NCBI GenBank assembly: GCA_936450465.1
Contig: OW388293.1
Span: 41,932,982-41,996,981 of the forward strand
DNA length: 64,000 bases
From: Gibbula magus
Taxonomy: Eukaryota > Mollusca > Gastropoda > Trochida > Trochidae
Reading direction: 5' to 3'
The translations under genes and the position numbers were made by a program. Within the stretch, counting starts at the first letter, position 1; every line of letters starts with the position of its first letter. Of this stretch, positions 1-12,392 are shown piece after piece. The notes below the pieces were generated by a model. It had not been told where the DNA came from. It saw only the letters and a program-made list of their open reading frames with translations, and ran no database searches.

Positions 1-2004
1 GCAATATTGCATTTCCAATTTTTAATCATGAATAAAACAAACAAAAACTATAAGAACCAAATTTATTCAACTAAGTATACATGTATTGAACATTATTTTA
101 TGTAAGGGTTTGAAGTTTGGTAATTACATAGGAACAGTGAAATTAATTTTTATCATAAAATTTATTTTAAAATAATTTGGGAAATATTTGTTTTTATTTA
201 CTCTCATAATTAAATTGAATATTAATTTGATTTACTATTACACTGTTTTGTGTAGTCTTTCTCTGAGGCGGCTCAAGTTTGCTGCAAAGTTGAATACAAT
301 ATTTCTAAAACATTGGCACATTCTCATATCCAAGAGAAGAGAAGGATTTGGATATCAGTTCACACATTCAGCATATATCACTTCTTATGACAATGTTTAT
401 ATATATCATTTGCTGAAAAATAAAAGGATCACACCTTCAGCACGAATATTTTACTGCACATACAGTCCATTCCTAATCTGTTTTTGTGTCTTCTCTTGTA
501 TTAGGGACTCCCATCACCTGAAACAACAATAATAAATCTTTCTTGATGCTGCATATGTTTACACATGATTAATTCAATACATGCTTTTTTTTTGTATTTG
601 GTATAGGACCTTTGATATCTTTATGTCAGCCAAGTGAAATAATTCTAAACATCTACAACCTCAGTCTAATTTCATCACAAACAAATAAATAGTTATCAAA
701 CAAAATATTGAAATCCTTTATGGAAAGCCATTTCTTTGAAAATTTAAATATGCATATACATTCATGATCACTAACTCATGGCTTCTAATTTGTATTTTTT
801 AAAATAGTACTTTCTACTACATTAATTGTTATATGGATTTGAATTTGGATGTCTGTCTAATATATTTCATTGAAAGCAAATGACAATATTTAAAAAATAA
901 TTTCCTGAAGTTGAAGACAAATCAATTATAAACGTTTTTTAAAAAGGCGAGTCATGCACACATTCACATTTTACCAAAGAAATAATTCTCATATAAGTTC
1001 TAATAACTGACATGTTAATGAATCTCAAGGCTAAAATTAACACCAGTCATTCAGCCCGAGGCTAGTAAAAATTACCATGGTTATCAAAATTTGGATACTG
1101 CCATCCCTGTGGGTCAGAAAAATTTCTTAATCATTGTAAGATTGTGAGCGCGTGGATCTGCAAAACACACTCGACGAGAGCCACGGTTTGAGAGAGAGAC
1201 TGATAATGTTTTTTTCCTCGACTGAGTTTGAAAATTCAAGTAATATTTATATTTTCGAAAGAACATGTCCATACACATAACAAATTATGCATCGTTAGAA
1301 GAAAGAAATCAAAGACCCACTTACCGAAATCATTCCGTGTCGACAGAGGACAACGACTCCTACACAGAATTTGACATGTCCTTTCGGATCATAAATTCTT
1401 CTCATAATTATGTACAAAGATTTAGCTATTTCCTCGTTGCCATTATACTTTCATACAGCAGATATTCGAATTTCACTCTCAGTTTAACTTTCTTTGTGAC
1501 CCAAATCGTCAAAAAGCGATCACCGAAGTGAAGCGCTGTGTTGTTTACATTGTCACGTGGCTGTTACGGCACGTTTGTTTGCCCCAGTTGACGTCACATC
1601 CGGTTACATCACTGGAACAAAACGATCGCGGGAAGTAAATGACGCTATTTTTTATAATTGCAAAAAATAAAATAATCTATTGTTTTACAAAATTTATGAC
1701 CTAACGGAAAATCATATTGAGCACGATAGTATGCATACAGATGCACATTAGTGTACAATTTAGCTTGGTTTAGTCAAACGAATTTTGGTCCATTTTATCC
1801 GGGAGTTGCGCTTTAAACTGAAAATCTATTTACTTTTAAGCATCTTAACAAAAGGGGTTCACAACGTAATATCACTTAATTTTGTTGTAAGCATTGTTCT
1901 GATCTAACATAAAAATTGCACATTTTGTTTGTATTTCTAGCATACACATGTATCTACGAGGTTCGAAAATTAATACGATATAAAACAGATGTGATGCTAC
2001 TTAC
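1..2004. other. Non-coding stretch left of gene 1 TM exon
   Basis: No coding exon could be supported here. The minus-strand receptor gene at 2.0-6.9 kb must continue to the left, because its last visible exon ends with a phase-2 splice donor, but no tail exon was found, so the tail probably lies beyond position 1. A relatively CpG-rich patch at about 1,541-1,650 contains a perfect TGACGTCA (1,589-1,596) and could be a promoter or an old repeat; this is weak. Confidence 0.4.
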
Positions 2005-2074
2005 AAGAAGAATAAAAGAGCTGCTATTACAAGAACCAGGACGACAATAATGCCAGTCAGTATTCCGATGACAA
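2005..2074 (-). CDS. Gene 1 exon 7, transmembrane helix
   Basis: The 70-base exon (phase 1 to 2) encodes VVIGILTGIIVVLVLVIAAL followed by LFFL, a clear single-pass helix. It lies between acceptor TTTCAG and donor GTAAGT. The plus-strand paralogue has an equivalent exon with the same phases at 13,058-13,142 (IVGILT at the same place). Confidence 0.7.
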
Positions 2075-5000
2075 CTGAAAGAAGGAATGATTGATAAACG
2101 ATACGATTCATGCAACACCTTTACTTAGTAATACAATTCCAACAAAATTTTTCAAAATAATTATAATAATCAATGCTTCAACCAGCCTCCTACATGTATA
2201 TAGATTATTTATTACATGTACTGGAATGGCAATGAGATTACATGTTTCTTCAGATATTTAATGTAGTATTTGATTAAAATAAAGGAAATGATTATATTAT
2301 ATTTAAATATTAGAATATTTTCTTAAATAATTAAATACATTACCTGTTGGTATCTCGGTATTTGCATCAGTGTTCTTAACATCGGCAACTATGAATAAAC
2401 AATGATTGAATTATCTTTTTTATTTATCTTGAAAAAAACACAACTTTTATAAACATTACTTATCTATTTGTCAAAATGTATTTCTAGTTCAGTTCACTGA
2501 TTCATTGATCTTTTATCACGCCGGGCCATTTTTAACAAGTTTACATGTGTCATAATATTAAAGAAATTCCTTCATTGCCAAAATAGTGTACAAAACTGAT
2601 AACATAGTTATGACCTCATACCAGTATCTATATAATATGAAACTTATATCTATGTAATTACGAGAAACAATTTTGAGTCTTTAACTCTTAGCATCTTATG
2701 AAAGTGTTATTTAGCCTGTAACTAGTGTATATAATATTGCATTGATACGTTGATTCAAAGAAGTAATTACATAAATAATTATTCAAGAAGCATCGATTGA
2801 GAAAATGAGTAAACAATAAACAAATAATATATATGTTTTTAGTTATGATAACCATATTGTAGTGCTTTGCAAGTATGGATTGGTTACAACTGTCTGAAAG
2901 CATAGTAAAATGTCGATATACCTGTTTCATTTACGTCAAAGCAAGAATAGCAGTAAGAATGAGAAATAAAACCCTGAAAGTGAGATAAGACTGTCATATA
3001 TATCAGGTGAAACAGGTGAAACTCAATGTCCTTAAATATATGATCTCCAAGTGTATTTACGGCAATGGAGGTAATTTACTATCAGATATTTATTAAAGTA
3101 TCAAAATCAAATTTAAAATCAGCAAAATGAAAAAAATAAGTTGCTAAAGTGATTACATTACATGTTATTGTCTCTGTAGTTACACCTGTGTTCGTATGAA
3201 TGACAACTGTGAGTAATAGCAGCTTCATATTGACTGAAAGGTCTTAATTTGTATCACTTGTCTGTAAGAAGGCATATCCGTATCCACATGTCCCTAAATA
3301 CTAATTGCACATTGTTAACATCATAAAGATATATGTAAAAGATATATAAAAAGCTAGAAGAGATTCAATGAATAAAATAATTAAATGAGCTGGAGCACGT
3401 TATTTTATGGCATTTTACGTTTTCTCAAATTTTCCATTTATTATTAAGTTTATACAACATATCGGTCCGTTAATGAGTAAAACATCTTATGACACAATCC
3501 GATAAGCTGTATCCATAGAAAACAGCTTTCGGTATTGAAAGAAAATGTTGCGATGTATAAAGCGTGGAACTCGTCAGTGAGAGAGGAAGATTTGTAGGTC
3601 TCGTGAGAATTTTATAGTTCAGAAAGCAAGATGGTTGACCATTCCATCATTATACCATTTTAAAACACTACCCCGAGTGTTTAGGTATCGCTACACCAGT
3701 CAGATCACTTGAACTACCTTCGAGGTGCCATTTTAATGTGAACACATTAAAATGGCTGCTCTGAGGGAAATGGCCTCGTATGTACATTCGTTTTTGAACT
3801 CTTTTTATTGATTTAGCCAGTTTTATTGAGCATTATTTAGCCAATTGTAACACTTATTTATATATTTGTTAGAGCACTTTATTTCAGTAAGAAAAACGTT
3901 ATACAGCACCTTTAATAAACATTCCGAGTTTTTTTTGATAAGTTGAGGCAGTGAAAGATTCGTCACAGTTTTTTGGTGGACATGATTCATGGGTAAACAT
4001 GAATGTGTACTTGTTCTAATCCATTAAAGATTAGCAGTCTCATATGTTTCTTTGAATTGTTTTACAAACAGTTCCAATTCTCATTACAACAAAAATGGCA
4101 TGCTAGGTAGTATTGCTGAATATCGATGCGTTTTTTTTACCTTGTGTAACACTTGAAACAATCAATGGCGGCGTTGTTGGAGCATGTGTGGTTAACGTTG
4201 TCGCCAGGGTTGTTATCAACTGTATGTTACACTGCACCATTATGTCTGCTTGTCCTTTGAATCCAACATAAATTCCTCTCATGAATTCAAACTGCTCTAA
4301 TAACTAACTAGAAGAAACGTGACAATAAATTATACACAAGTTTTGAAAAAACAATGTATTTAGAATTGGAGCAACAGATGGATGAAGTTTAGACAAGAAT
4401 AAAAAAAAAAAACCTATATAATTACAATTCTACCTTGTAATCGTAGCCACATGAGTTGCTTGGTCTTCATCTTTGCATCATAAAACAATATAATATTCTT
4501 GGTTTGATTGAGAACAAGCTTGTTATACTGGAGGGCGTTTGGTACAGGATAAGAAGACCAGGAACCGGAGTCACCCAGCAGTGTAATGTTAGCTCTATCC
4601 TCAAGTGGGAAGAAGGGAAGATGTACTTCCAGTATCTCCACAGTCATGCCAGATCCAGATATAACACATTCACACGGGACTAAAGGAAAGTCATATTGTT
4701 TGTTGAGGTAGTCAGGTGATATCAGGTACAGTTGTTGGCTGACTGTTTGACTTGTATCTGCACAGACGTCCACAGGCGATTCTGAAAATAGTCTTTTAAT
4801 CTATATTTGTTTGTTGTGAACAGTTTAAGGGCATCTTGGCGAAACATTGCAACCATAGCATCGTCTGATAGCATATGTTTATTTCAAACACTTGCTTGAC
4901 AATAGCACTTATCCAGAATAATGAAATTTCATATCAATAAAAAAAATACTCTTCATCAACCCAAAATTCTAATTTTTTAAATGAGATATTGGGCATAAAT

Positions 5001-6880
5001 GACATCACATTTTTAAAGGTATGCATTCAGGAAGAAAATGGAACAGTGGTTTTGTGTGCGAAGATTATTCTTCAGCTTATCATTGATAAATTTGGGAAAA
5101 TAGCGTGCAATGGGTTTTCAAAATCTCATAATGTGTTAATGAAGAAGGAGGTAGATGACAAAATCCGTATTAATTAATAAATCAATAAATAAACTAGAGG
5201 CCTATGATTCAAGGCACTTATGTAGCCTGTCTAATCCGCATCCAGATTGACATCAACTGAGGTTTTGAAATTACATTAATTTACAATTATGGTCTTCTGA
5301 CAAAGTCAACACTGTTTAAATGGACCCGTGAAACGTACATGGACCATTGGCGACGTTATTTCATACTGAAAAGAAGGGAAAACAAAAAAAATCATCCAAT
5401 AAGGTAATTAGATTATGAACAGTTAGGACTACGTTCAAATGACACCATGGTAACAATACCATGACGTCATGCAGGGCTCGGGCTAGAGACAATATGCTTT
5501 TCTGTAGACGGTCAGGTGGTCATCTTTCGAGCACTCAGATCGCTGGAAAATATGTCTATAAAATTATTTGTTTTATATGTTCATAAGTTATCTGTTCATC
5601 ACAGGGATGTTGCACTGCCAATAGTAAAACGACATATAAGCAGTAACCGATCGTGAGTATTTATCAAACACCTTCATATAGCTACATTAACGAAACATGT
5701 TTCAATCTATTTTTTTCAAGTGTGTGGATTATTTTTGTGCGTACCTGAAATGCATTCATACGAAATTGTTACATACACCGGTGATGCATGATTACATTTC
5801 TTCTCGATCCTGCTATTGCTGATAATTTCGTCACAGGTCTGTTGTCCATTGCAGCTTGGCAGCATAACACCATCAGAAGACTGCTGCAATACCTGACAGT
5901 TTCCATCTACAGTGTTACAGTCTGATGCTGTTTGGTAGAGGAAACTGACGACGTGGATCATCTCACCAGGCTTACACTTTAACTGTATCCGATCCGTATT
6001 TGTGGTCAGACAACTGTTTGTGGTCTTCAGTGTCTCGGCTGTCAAACAAAACAACTGCTGGTAAAAATTTAAATATACAGCAGTTTGAAACCCTTAACTA
6101 CTCGGCAAAGGACTAAAGGTACAACAACCTAAGATAGTCCAATCCATGAGTGATAACAAGACTCAAACATCCAAATGGAGTTAAACCATGAAGCTAGAAC
6201 GATACTTAACTACATTTCAAGTTTTTGAAACATTATCTGTTAATGTTTCTGATAAACACACGCGATAGGAGATTGAAATATTGCTGTTTTTACTTGTTTT
6301 CGGACGATCCATAATAATGATTAGTCAACGAATTAATCAAATAATTAAGTAAGTAAGTAAGTAAGTAATTCCAATAAGTAAGCTATATTATATAGTCACT
6401 GCAGAAAATATCAGATATCTTCACTGTAACTTGACAATCAGGTTATTTCGTTGATAAATCCCGGTATTACATCGTTCTATATATAATAAAATGAAGGGGT
6501 ATCTTTACAATACCTTGCATCATGCTGGGTCTACAAGAATCAACAACTCAATATGCTTCGGCTTAGGAAAACATCAAGTGAGTTACTACATGTACATGAA
6601 GGCGAGATATAACGAATAATGAATAATAGTGTAGTGTACTTTCATTTGATTATATTGTTTCTGATAGTGTCTATGGGTACAGTATGATATGTAATATATT
6701 TAGAAACTGTGATTATAAATGGTTTGTAAGAATCTGTATCGTGGTAAGATACACATGCACATTGTACGTGACGAATCTAGGCGACTAAATAACACTCCAA
6801 ACATATATCTTACCTTTAAATGTATTGGGGAATAAGCAGCTCAGGATGACACAGAGTGCCATGCTTAACGTCCGCCTCAT
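2005..6880 (-). CDS. Gene 1: SUEL-lectin/CUB-like transmembrane receptor (partial, 7 exons)
   Basis: Seven exons on the minus strand join with consistent phases: 6880-6814, 6038-5745, 4781-4434, 4254-4141, 3206-3162, 2388-2344 and 2074-2005. Every internal junction is phase 1 with GT/AG borders, and the TM exon ends in phase 2. The product would be a signal peptide, an eight-cysteine SUEL (rhamnose-binding-lectin-like) domain, a CUB-like domain, a Thr-rich stalk including two 15-residue mini-exons, and one transmembrane helix. The cytoplasmic tail is not in the window. No stop or frameshift was seen in the seven exons. Gene 2, on the other strand, is a decayed paralogue with the same exon plan. 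SUEL domains bind sugars in known proteins. A role as a cell-surface recognition receptor is inferred from the architecture and not shown. Confidence 0.75.
2344..2388 (-). CDS. Gene 1 exon 6, 45-base stalk mini-exon
   Basis: This second 45-base phase 1-1 exon encodes VADVKNTDANTEIPT, between acceptor TTCATAG and donor GTAATG. It is similar in sequence to exon 5. It would lengthen the extracellular stalk by 15 residues and could be alternatively spliced without a frame change. Confidence 0.5.
3162..3206 (-). CDS. Gene 1 exon 5, 45-base stalk mini-exon
   Basis: The acceptor CTCACAG and a donor GTAATG bound exactly 45 bases in phase 1-1, encoding VVIHTNTGVTTETIT. Length, phase and sequence resemble the next mini-exon at 2,344-2,388, so the two look like a duplicated exon pair. 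Without RNA evidence the call is tentative. Confidence 0.5.
4141..4254 (-). CDS. Gene 1 exon 4, Thr-rich stalk
   Basis: This 114-base phase 1-1 exon encodes 38 residues, beginning QADIMVQCN and continuing with a Thr/Pro-rich run suited to O-glycosylation. It aligns with the plus-strand stalk exon (12,393-12,560; ADIALICNKQ), which fixes the acceptor. Confidence 0.6.
4434..4781 (-). CDS. Gene 1 exon 3, CUB-like domain
   Basis: This 348-base phase 1-1 exon encodes 116 residues. The pattern LYLISPDYLNKQYDFPLVPC resembles the start of a CUB domain (SPxYPxxY...C), followed by alternating hydrophobic strands and an N-glycosylation sequon (LNQT). Only three cysteines are present, and the tryptophan usual after the CUB cysteine is missing, so the match is remote. 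A paralogous exon at 11,024-11,294 supports it as a real coding unit. Confidence 0.6.
5745..6038 (-). CDS. Gene 1 exon 2, SUEL/rhamnose-binding-lectin-like domain
   Basis: This 294-base phase 1-1 exon encodes a single domain of about 98 residues. Eight cysteines follow the SUEL order: near the start, after a QLKC strand, SDC, GNC, PSC, QTC, KKC and the final YEC. The closing pattern VYVTISYEC is typical of the family. SUEL domains bind rhamnose or galactose in egg lectins and latrophilins; the ligand here is unknown. The usual YGR loop is replaced by LYQT, so sugar specificity may differ or be absent. Confidence 0.75.
6346..6368. repeat. (TAAG)n microsatellite
   Basis: A short tetranucleotide run of about six units lies in intron 1 of gene 1. 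Confidence 0.8.
6412..6490. repeat. Dispersed repeat also present at 15,117-15,195
   Basis: Both places share a degenerate block with a ...TTGATAAATCCC-GTATT... core preceded by a TTTCAC/CTTCAC...ACTTGA/GCTTGA segment. It is probably an old short element whose family was not recognised. Confidence 0.35.
6814..6880 (-). CDS. Gene 1 exon 1, signal peptide
   Basis: The exon encodes 22 residues plus one base, starting MRRTLSMALCVILSCLFPN, a basic start followed by a hydrophobic core as in a secretory signal. It ends AAAG|GTAAGATAT, a good donor in phase 1. An in-frame upstream methionine at about 7,048 exists, but the start chosen gives a normal signal peptide length and matches exon 1 of the plus-strand paralogue (9,411-9,474). 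Confidence 0.75.
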
Positions 6881-9410
6881 TGTGTACCTGCACTTAGTGG
6901 TAAAACACGGGGGATTCTTTAGATATAGGTTGATCGCAAACATTATACGAGAACACTTTCTTTTTATATTGTCTCTGTTTATCATAGCTCCTACGTTTAG
7001 CAAAAACCGATTCAGTCTGGTTTCAGGAGTATCCATTACCACATGCATGCAGTTTTATTCCCCGTTAACCACCTATACAAATTGAATAATGTCTTTTGAA
7101 ACTGTTCTTTAAAGAATTCTGCTCATATAGTCAGACCGTATGTGTTAAGTCGAATTCTAAACCATGGCTGTATGTAGTTTTGCTTCACTGACTTCAGGAT
7201 CAACCTTGTGATTCCCGAGTCTCGTTTATTGTCAATCCCTTTGAATACGTTTCTCTGCTAAGCAGATCGTCTAGTTCGAACGTTACTCTTTATTGAAATG
7301 GAACAGGATCTGAGACAAGCGGTAAACGTAAACTCAATACACAAATAACTCACCATCAAACGCTTAACACGTGATCAACGCATTCAACCTGATTTATATT
7401 CTTCTCCGTGATATAAATACCGATCACAGCCTTCAGTAAAATATAATCGTAGGACAACACCTTATTTCAATGACTCAATACTATATTTAATAACTAGAAT
7501 ACCACAAGTCATGCAAATATTACTCCGCCACAGCAGGTTATACCACAAGGAACATGTTAAATCTGTCATACATAAGGTATATATGAATACTCGCCACCTC
7601 CACTTTCAACATTGTATAAATATTGTTAAAAGAGATACTGCAAGGGAGTGAAATGAATTGGTCATGTTATTGTTATCTGTTAATGTATTACTGTATTAAT
7701 GATACTCCGATTGTTTAGCATATAAAAACTCCAAGATGTGAGTTTCTGAACAACCGTAATGCGAATGTTCAATCAGAAATTGGAGTAAGCGTTAGTAAAA
7801 TACCGAACTCGTCCGTGGCGTTCTTAACGTAAAATTTTCTTTCACCTTTTCATCTATATGGCTCACTTGCAAATGGAAAAATACTTGAAAAGGTAAAACT
7901 ATCAGTGAATATGAGCAGTGTGTACATACATGTAATGAAATAAGGTTTTCTTTTAGTCAGTAGGACTGCAGAATGATCCTTTTGGTTGACAATATCATGC
8001 TTAAATCGGCAACATACAGGTATCCATCACTGTAATTGAAAAGTTTCAAATAAGTTTTCAAGTAATCGTCCAATGACAATTATCTACGATTTTACTTATT
8101 CAACCTAAATTTGAAACTTTAAACTGCCACATATAATTTCGCCAGGCACAGGATCATGGTTATCCTAAAGGAAGTGTAGTAAAATGACTCTCATTGCTTG
8201 ATATAGCATGTGATAACCGTTGTAATACTATTCGTTAACAGTGGGGGAGCGAACCTACTTTTATGTTATTTCATTTAAACATTTGGAATTCCCTGACTGT
8301 ATAAGAGTTAGTGTGATCACATATGATACTTACATGTACATGTAGGTTCAGCCAGGATTATCCGGGTTTGAACATAACATTGCAAGCTTCATGACACAGC
8401 AGTGTCGTCATGCCCTCAGACGCCAAAATCGAAAACATCTACAACATCCCCAACATCCAGTTCAATGAACAATACCAAAACTAACAACACATCAGACACA
8501 ATTACCAACATAATATAGAAGAATGTGTGTGTATGTATGTATGTATGTATGTATGTATGTATGTATGTATGTATGTATGTATGTATGTATGTATGCATGT
8601 GTGCATGCATGCATGCATGCATGCATGCATGGATGGATGGATGGATGGATGGATGGATGGCTATATCTCTCTGTTCTGTCTTTGTCTCTAAATGTGTGAA
8701 TATTTTAACTTTAATTCAATCAAGCATTCTCTTTTCAGTACAATGGAGTGAGTCATCGCATTGGTCCTTTGTACACTGTACAATATGGTCATACATAGCG
8801 ATTTTTTAAAATTATATGAAAAGTGATTTGAGACCCAGAGGACACATGAGAAATAAAACAAGTTTCTAATGACAGTTTCCTGTTGAGAAAAATAATGGTC
8901 CCTGCTTTGCAATTTTACAAACAATTATGTGAGAAGTGATTTAAAGACGCATGAAAAATAACATAAGTTTCTAATGACAATTCCCTGTCGAGAAGACTTT
9001 TATCAAACGTAAAAAGTGGTGAGATTGTATTCAATGAAAAGGGTTTATATCGTTGGCGAAGATTATTATCGGATTCACAAGAGAGCACAGAGTTACAAAC
9101 ACACTTTTAAATCATTGGAATATCAAAATACCTGCCGTTTTCAATGGAAATCTTTTGTGAACTACGGGAAATGTGCAATCAAACTCAGGCTGAAAGAAAT
9201 TGACTGAAACAATTTCGGGAGTTAGTTCCCTTTGAACGTTATTCACAACAATGTACTTGTTTACCAGGAAGTGGAAAGGTATATTTCTCAAGGGTCTACC
9301 TATGTAACCTATTTGTGCGTCAACAAAAAGAGTGGACATGCTTCATATTGTATGTCATATTGAAGACATACCTTATCACAACGCCATGTTTGTAACCTAA
9401 GAGGTTAACC
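6881..9410. promoter_or_regulatory. Divergent intergenic region of genes 1 and 2
   Basis: The two paralogous genes start head to head here, so promoters for both should lie in this 2.5-kb gap. TATA-like strings occur, for example near 7,720 (ATATAAAA) and 7,413 (TATAAATA), but none could be tied to a start site. No coding exon was supported. The main structure is the microsatellite at 8.5 kb. Confidence 0.35.
8525..8661. repeat. Compound microsatellite (ATGT)n-(GCAT)n-(GGAT)n
   Basis: About 75 bases of ATGT repeats pass into a GCAT run and then into GGAT repeats. The GCAT part is self-complementary and could fold. The open frames across it (Met-Cys-Val or His-Thr-Tyr repeats) are artefacts of the repeat. 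Confidence 0.95.
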
Positions 9411-9474
9411 ATGAGACAAGTCATGTTTGAAATCTGTGTACTTTTATACAGCCTTTTATCCAGCAGTGTAAAAG
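9411..9474 (+). CDS. Gene 2 exon 1, signal peptide
   Basis: It encodes MRQVMFEICVLLYSLLSSSV then KG across the splice, a typical signal peptide, ending AAAG|GTGAGA in phase 1. It corresponds to exon 1 of gene 1. Confidence 0.65.
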
Positions 9475-10157
9475 GTGAGATATTGAATTGCATCTTTTCT
9501 GTTAACTCCCAATAGAGATACTAAGACCAATGGTAATAATAATTTAACATGCAGCCCTGTCGAGATGTAAATTGAAAATAGCCCGACACTACCCGGTAAA
9601 ATAAACGCTTACTCATGTTTAACATAGTAAAACCTCAAAATACTGTTTGCGGATAAGGTCAATTGAAGTGTATGTACATTGAAATCAACAATTGTCTTGT
9701 AAATTAGTATACACTATTTATTCATCAGGGTATAACACATTTTATTCTATTTGTACTCAAATAGACAATGGTTTTTAATGCTGCTTAAGGCGAGAATATT
9801 TGTCATTTAACCTAAAACTATGCAAAATAAGCAAATACAATAATTATTTGTAAGTTTATTGAAATTTGTTGTTAATATATCTTTGCTGTAAGTAAGTTTT
9901 AGAATAGGCCAAAATATCCAAACTCAGTCTCCTTTTTTCTAGGAGTTTTTTTTTTAAAAGCGCCTTTTTCAGAAACAATAACTTAAAATGTTACACAACT
10001 TTTAAATTCATTTTATTTGGTTCCTAGAGATATGATGCTACTGTGCGTAAGTCATATTAATTATTTCTTGGATTAAAATATTGTTCGTCTGATGGGTACG
10101 TGTTTCTTTTACCCAGGAGTGATAACATGGTTTGGCAACACGAATTTGTTTTCACAG

Positions 10158-10230
10158 CTGAGACCTCAAACAGTTGTCTGACAATTAAAATGGTCTGATC
10201 CAGTTAACATGTAATCCCTTGTTAGATGAT
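10158..10230 (+). pseudogene. Relic partial copy of the gene 2 SUEL exon
   Basis: Starting after TTTTCACAG, this block repeats the beginning of the SUEL exon (CAAACAGTTGTCTGACAA, CCAGTTAACATGTAA) and then decays. It lies 168 bases before the fuller exon and is best read as a tandem partial exon duplication. Confidence 0.6.
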
Positions 10231-10325
10231 TATCATCATCATCATATATAATTTGAAAATAGTGACGCTGTATTGTGTCAAATTAGTGTATATCATGTTT
10301 TAACAATATGTATTTGTATTCACAG

Positions 10326-10621
10326 CTCAGACACTGAAGACCACAAACAGTTGTCTGACCACTGATAAAGATCGGATCCAGTTAACATGTAACCCTGGTG
10401 AGATGATCCATGTCGTCAGTTTCCTCTACCAGACAGGGTAAGGAGGCTGTAACACTGTAGCGGAGACTGCCAAGTACTGCAGCAGTCTTCTGATGATGTT
10501 ATGTTACCCACCTGCAATGGACAACAGGTCTGTGAAGAAATTATAAGCAACGGCAGAATCAACAAGACATGTAATCATACATCACCGGTGTTTGTTACTA
10601 TTTCTTATGAATGCATATCAG
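10326..10621 (+). pseudogene. Gene 2 exon 2, broken SUEL domain
   Basis: Its 296 bases keep acceptor and donor, but codon TAA at 10,439 stops the frame just after FLYQT. A one-base deletion within the next 40 bases moves the rest (CQVLQQSSDD to ISYECIS) to another frame. The cysteine positions otherwise match gene 1. Confidence 0.75.
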
Positions 10622-11023
10622 GTACGTAAACGAAAAATAATTCAGACACATGTTGAAAGAGTTTGAAATATTTTAGTTAATGTAGGTATATGGTAGAGGT
10701 TGGTAATAAATGCATCGTTGTTGCTTTAAGTCGTAATGCAACTGTCTAACAAATGTGTTGACCCACTGATTTATACCAGTGTAAAACTAATGTTATTTCA
10801 ATGTCATTTGTATTTACTTAAACGACTGTGATTAACTTATTCAAGTAGGTTTGCGGTACTATCAATGTATTATTAAGGTACACTACGTCGGTTTTAATGA
10901 CTATGATAAAGATAAATATAAAAGTAAAAGAAAATCTTTCTAAAAGAAGAGTCCAAATATATACATAGCCTTCAATGTTAACTACAAATTACTTTTTTTT
11001 CTGGTATACATTTACAATTGCAG

Positions 11024-11294
11024 AGTCTATTTTGGACATTTGTGTAGGAACAATTCAAACATTCGAACAACAACTGTACTTGATATCACCTGACTACCTC
11101 ATCAAACCAGATGACTTTCCTTCAGTCCCGTGTGAATGTGCTGTATCTGGGTCTTGACTCCGGTTCCTGGTCTTCTTATCCTGTACCAAACGCCCTCCAG
11201 TATAACAAGCTTGTTCTCAATCAAACCAAGAATATTATATTGTTTTATGATGCAAAGAGGAAGACCAAGCAACTCATGTGGCTACGATTACAAG
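11024..11294 (+). pseudogene. Gene 2 exon 3, broken CUB-like domain
   Basis: It keeps the first half (LYLISPDYLIKPDDF) and the last half (SYPVPNALQYNKLVLNQTKN) of the gene 1 exon but lacks exactly 77 bases between them. The frame therefore reaches TGA at about 11,154. Acceptor and donor are preserved. Confidence 0.75.
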
Positions 11295-11396
11295 GTAGAA
11301 TAGGAACTATATAGTTAGTTTTAAACGTTTATCAATGTTTCATGATGACAACTGTTTTATTCTTAATTGTAATCTTGTGATCTATATTTGGCATAG

Positions 11397-11508
11397 ACCA
11401 ACGCCCTTCAATATAACAAGCTTATTTTTAATCAAACCGAGAGAATATGACATTGTTATGTGATGCAAAGGGGAAAACCCAAGCAACACATGTGGTTACG
11501 ATTACAAG
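11397..11508 (+). pseudogene. Relic duplicate of the 3' part of the CUB-like exon
   Basis: The block runs from the ACGCCCTTCA equivalent of the exon to GATTACAAG|GTAATT. It repeats the last third of exon 3 with scattered changes and indels and is a second partial exon duplication in the same gene. Confidence 0.65.
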
Positions 11509-12392
11509 GTAATTACTGTTGGTTATGCTTTAATGTGTCCTAAAAATAAGATCACGTAAAATCGTATTTCGTTTAATCACGTTTGAAAAACTACAAGTTA
11601 TGAATTTATTACACTTAATATATATGTATATAAATTTACAGATTGAACTGATAAATTTTACTTTCACCAATGAGACGAAGGAACTTTCGTATCCACCAAT
11701 TCTATCAGAAAAGAGTAACCAAGACAACAGGTCAAGGGGATTACTCTTTATTGACTTTGCGTCTATGAAAGGAATGTGTTAAGGCTCTGTTCAACCGATA
11801 AATGAAAAAAAAGACTTCAGAGTTTTCTTCAAGTTATTTATTGACAAAGTTTAAAAGCTGTCCTAAGCTGTAAGGTGTTATGAAGTAAACAAAGGCGAAC
11901 AGGTTGATAAGGGTTTCATTCAATTTGAATTCAATGTCATTCGTACATACTGTGTAATTTCATGTGACGCCATTTTTTTTAATTGGGGTTTATCGATTAC
12001 ATAACCTTGCAAATTCGGCTTCAACTTCCCGACGCAAGCCACAACTCTTGCCAGTCTCAATTACTGGCTGATTTAAGCCTTGTCTCACATTATGGTTATG
12101 GTGCTACGAAAACAGGGCCCACTAAGCATTTCAGATGGAGTGATACACTCTCTTAACACGGAAAAGGGAGAGAAATACTACACGGCTTATATCAGCCAGC
12201 CAGTGTTTGGATCCTTACATGTATGTGTGTTTTATTGACGAATATTTAAAAGAAAGTCATCTGGAGGGTTACTTCGCTCTATATATTAGATCTTTTCTGC
12301 AACATAATGATTCAGATTTATCTTATTGCGATTTTCCTCTTCAATACCTATCATGTACATTTATATATTGAAACTAGAAAATGAATTTCCAG

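Noticed and set aside
188..532. Plus-strand 114-residue frame near the left edge
   Set aside because: No start context, domain, cysteine pattern or splice site supports it in AT-rich DNA.
2925..2980. A third stalk mini-exon of gene 1 ending AAACAG|GTATAT
   Set aside because: The frame from the only good acceptor contains TGA, and the length is not 45 bases, unlike its neighbours.
8416..8809. Open frames of Met-Cys-Val or His-Thr-Tyr repeats on both strands
   Set aside because: They are translations of the ATGT/GCAT/GGAT microsatellite and have no coding signal.
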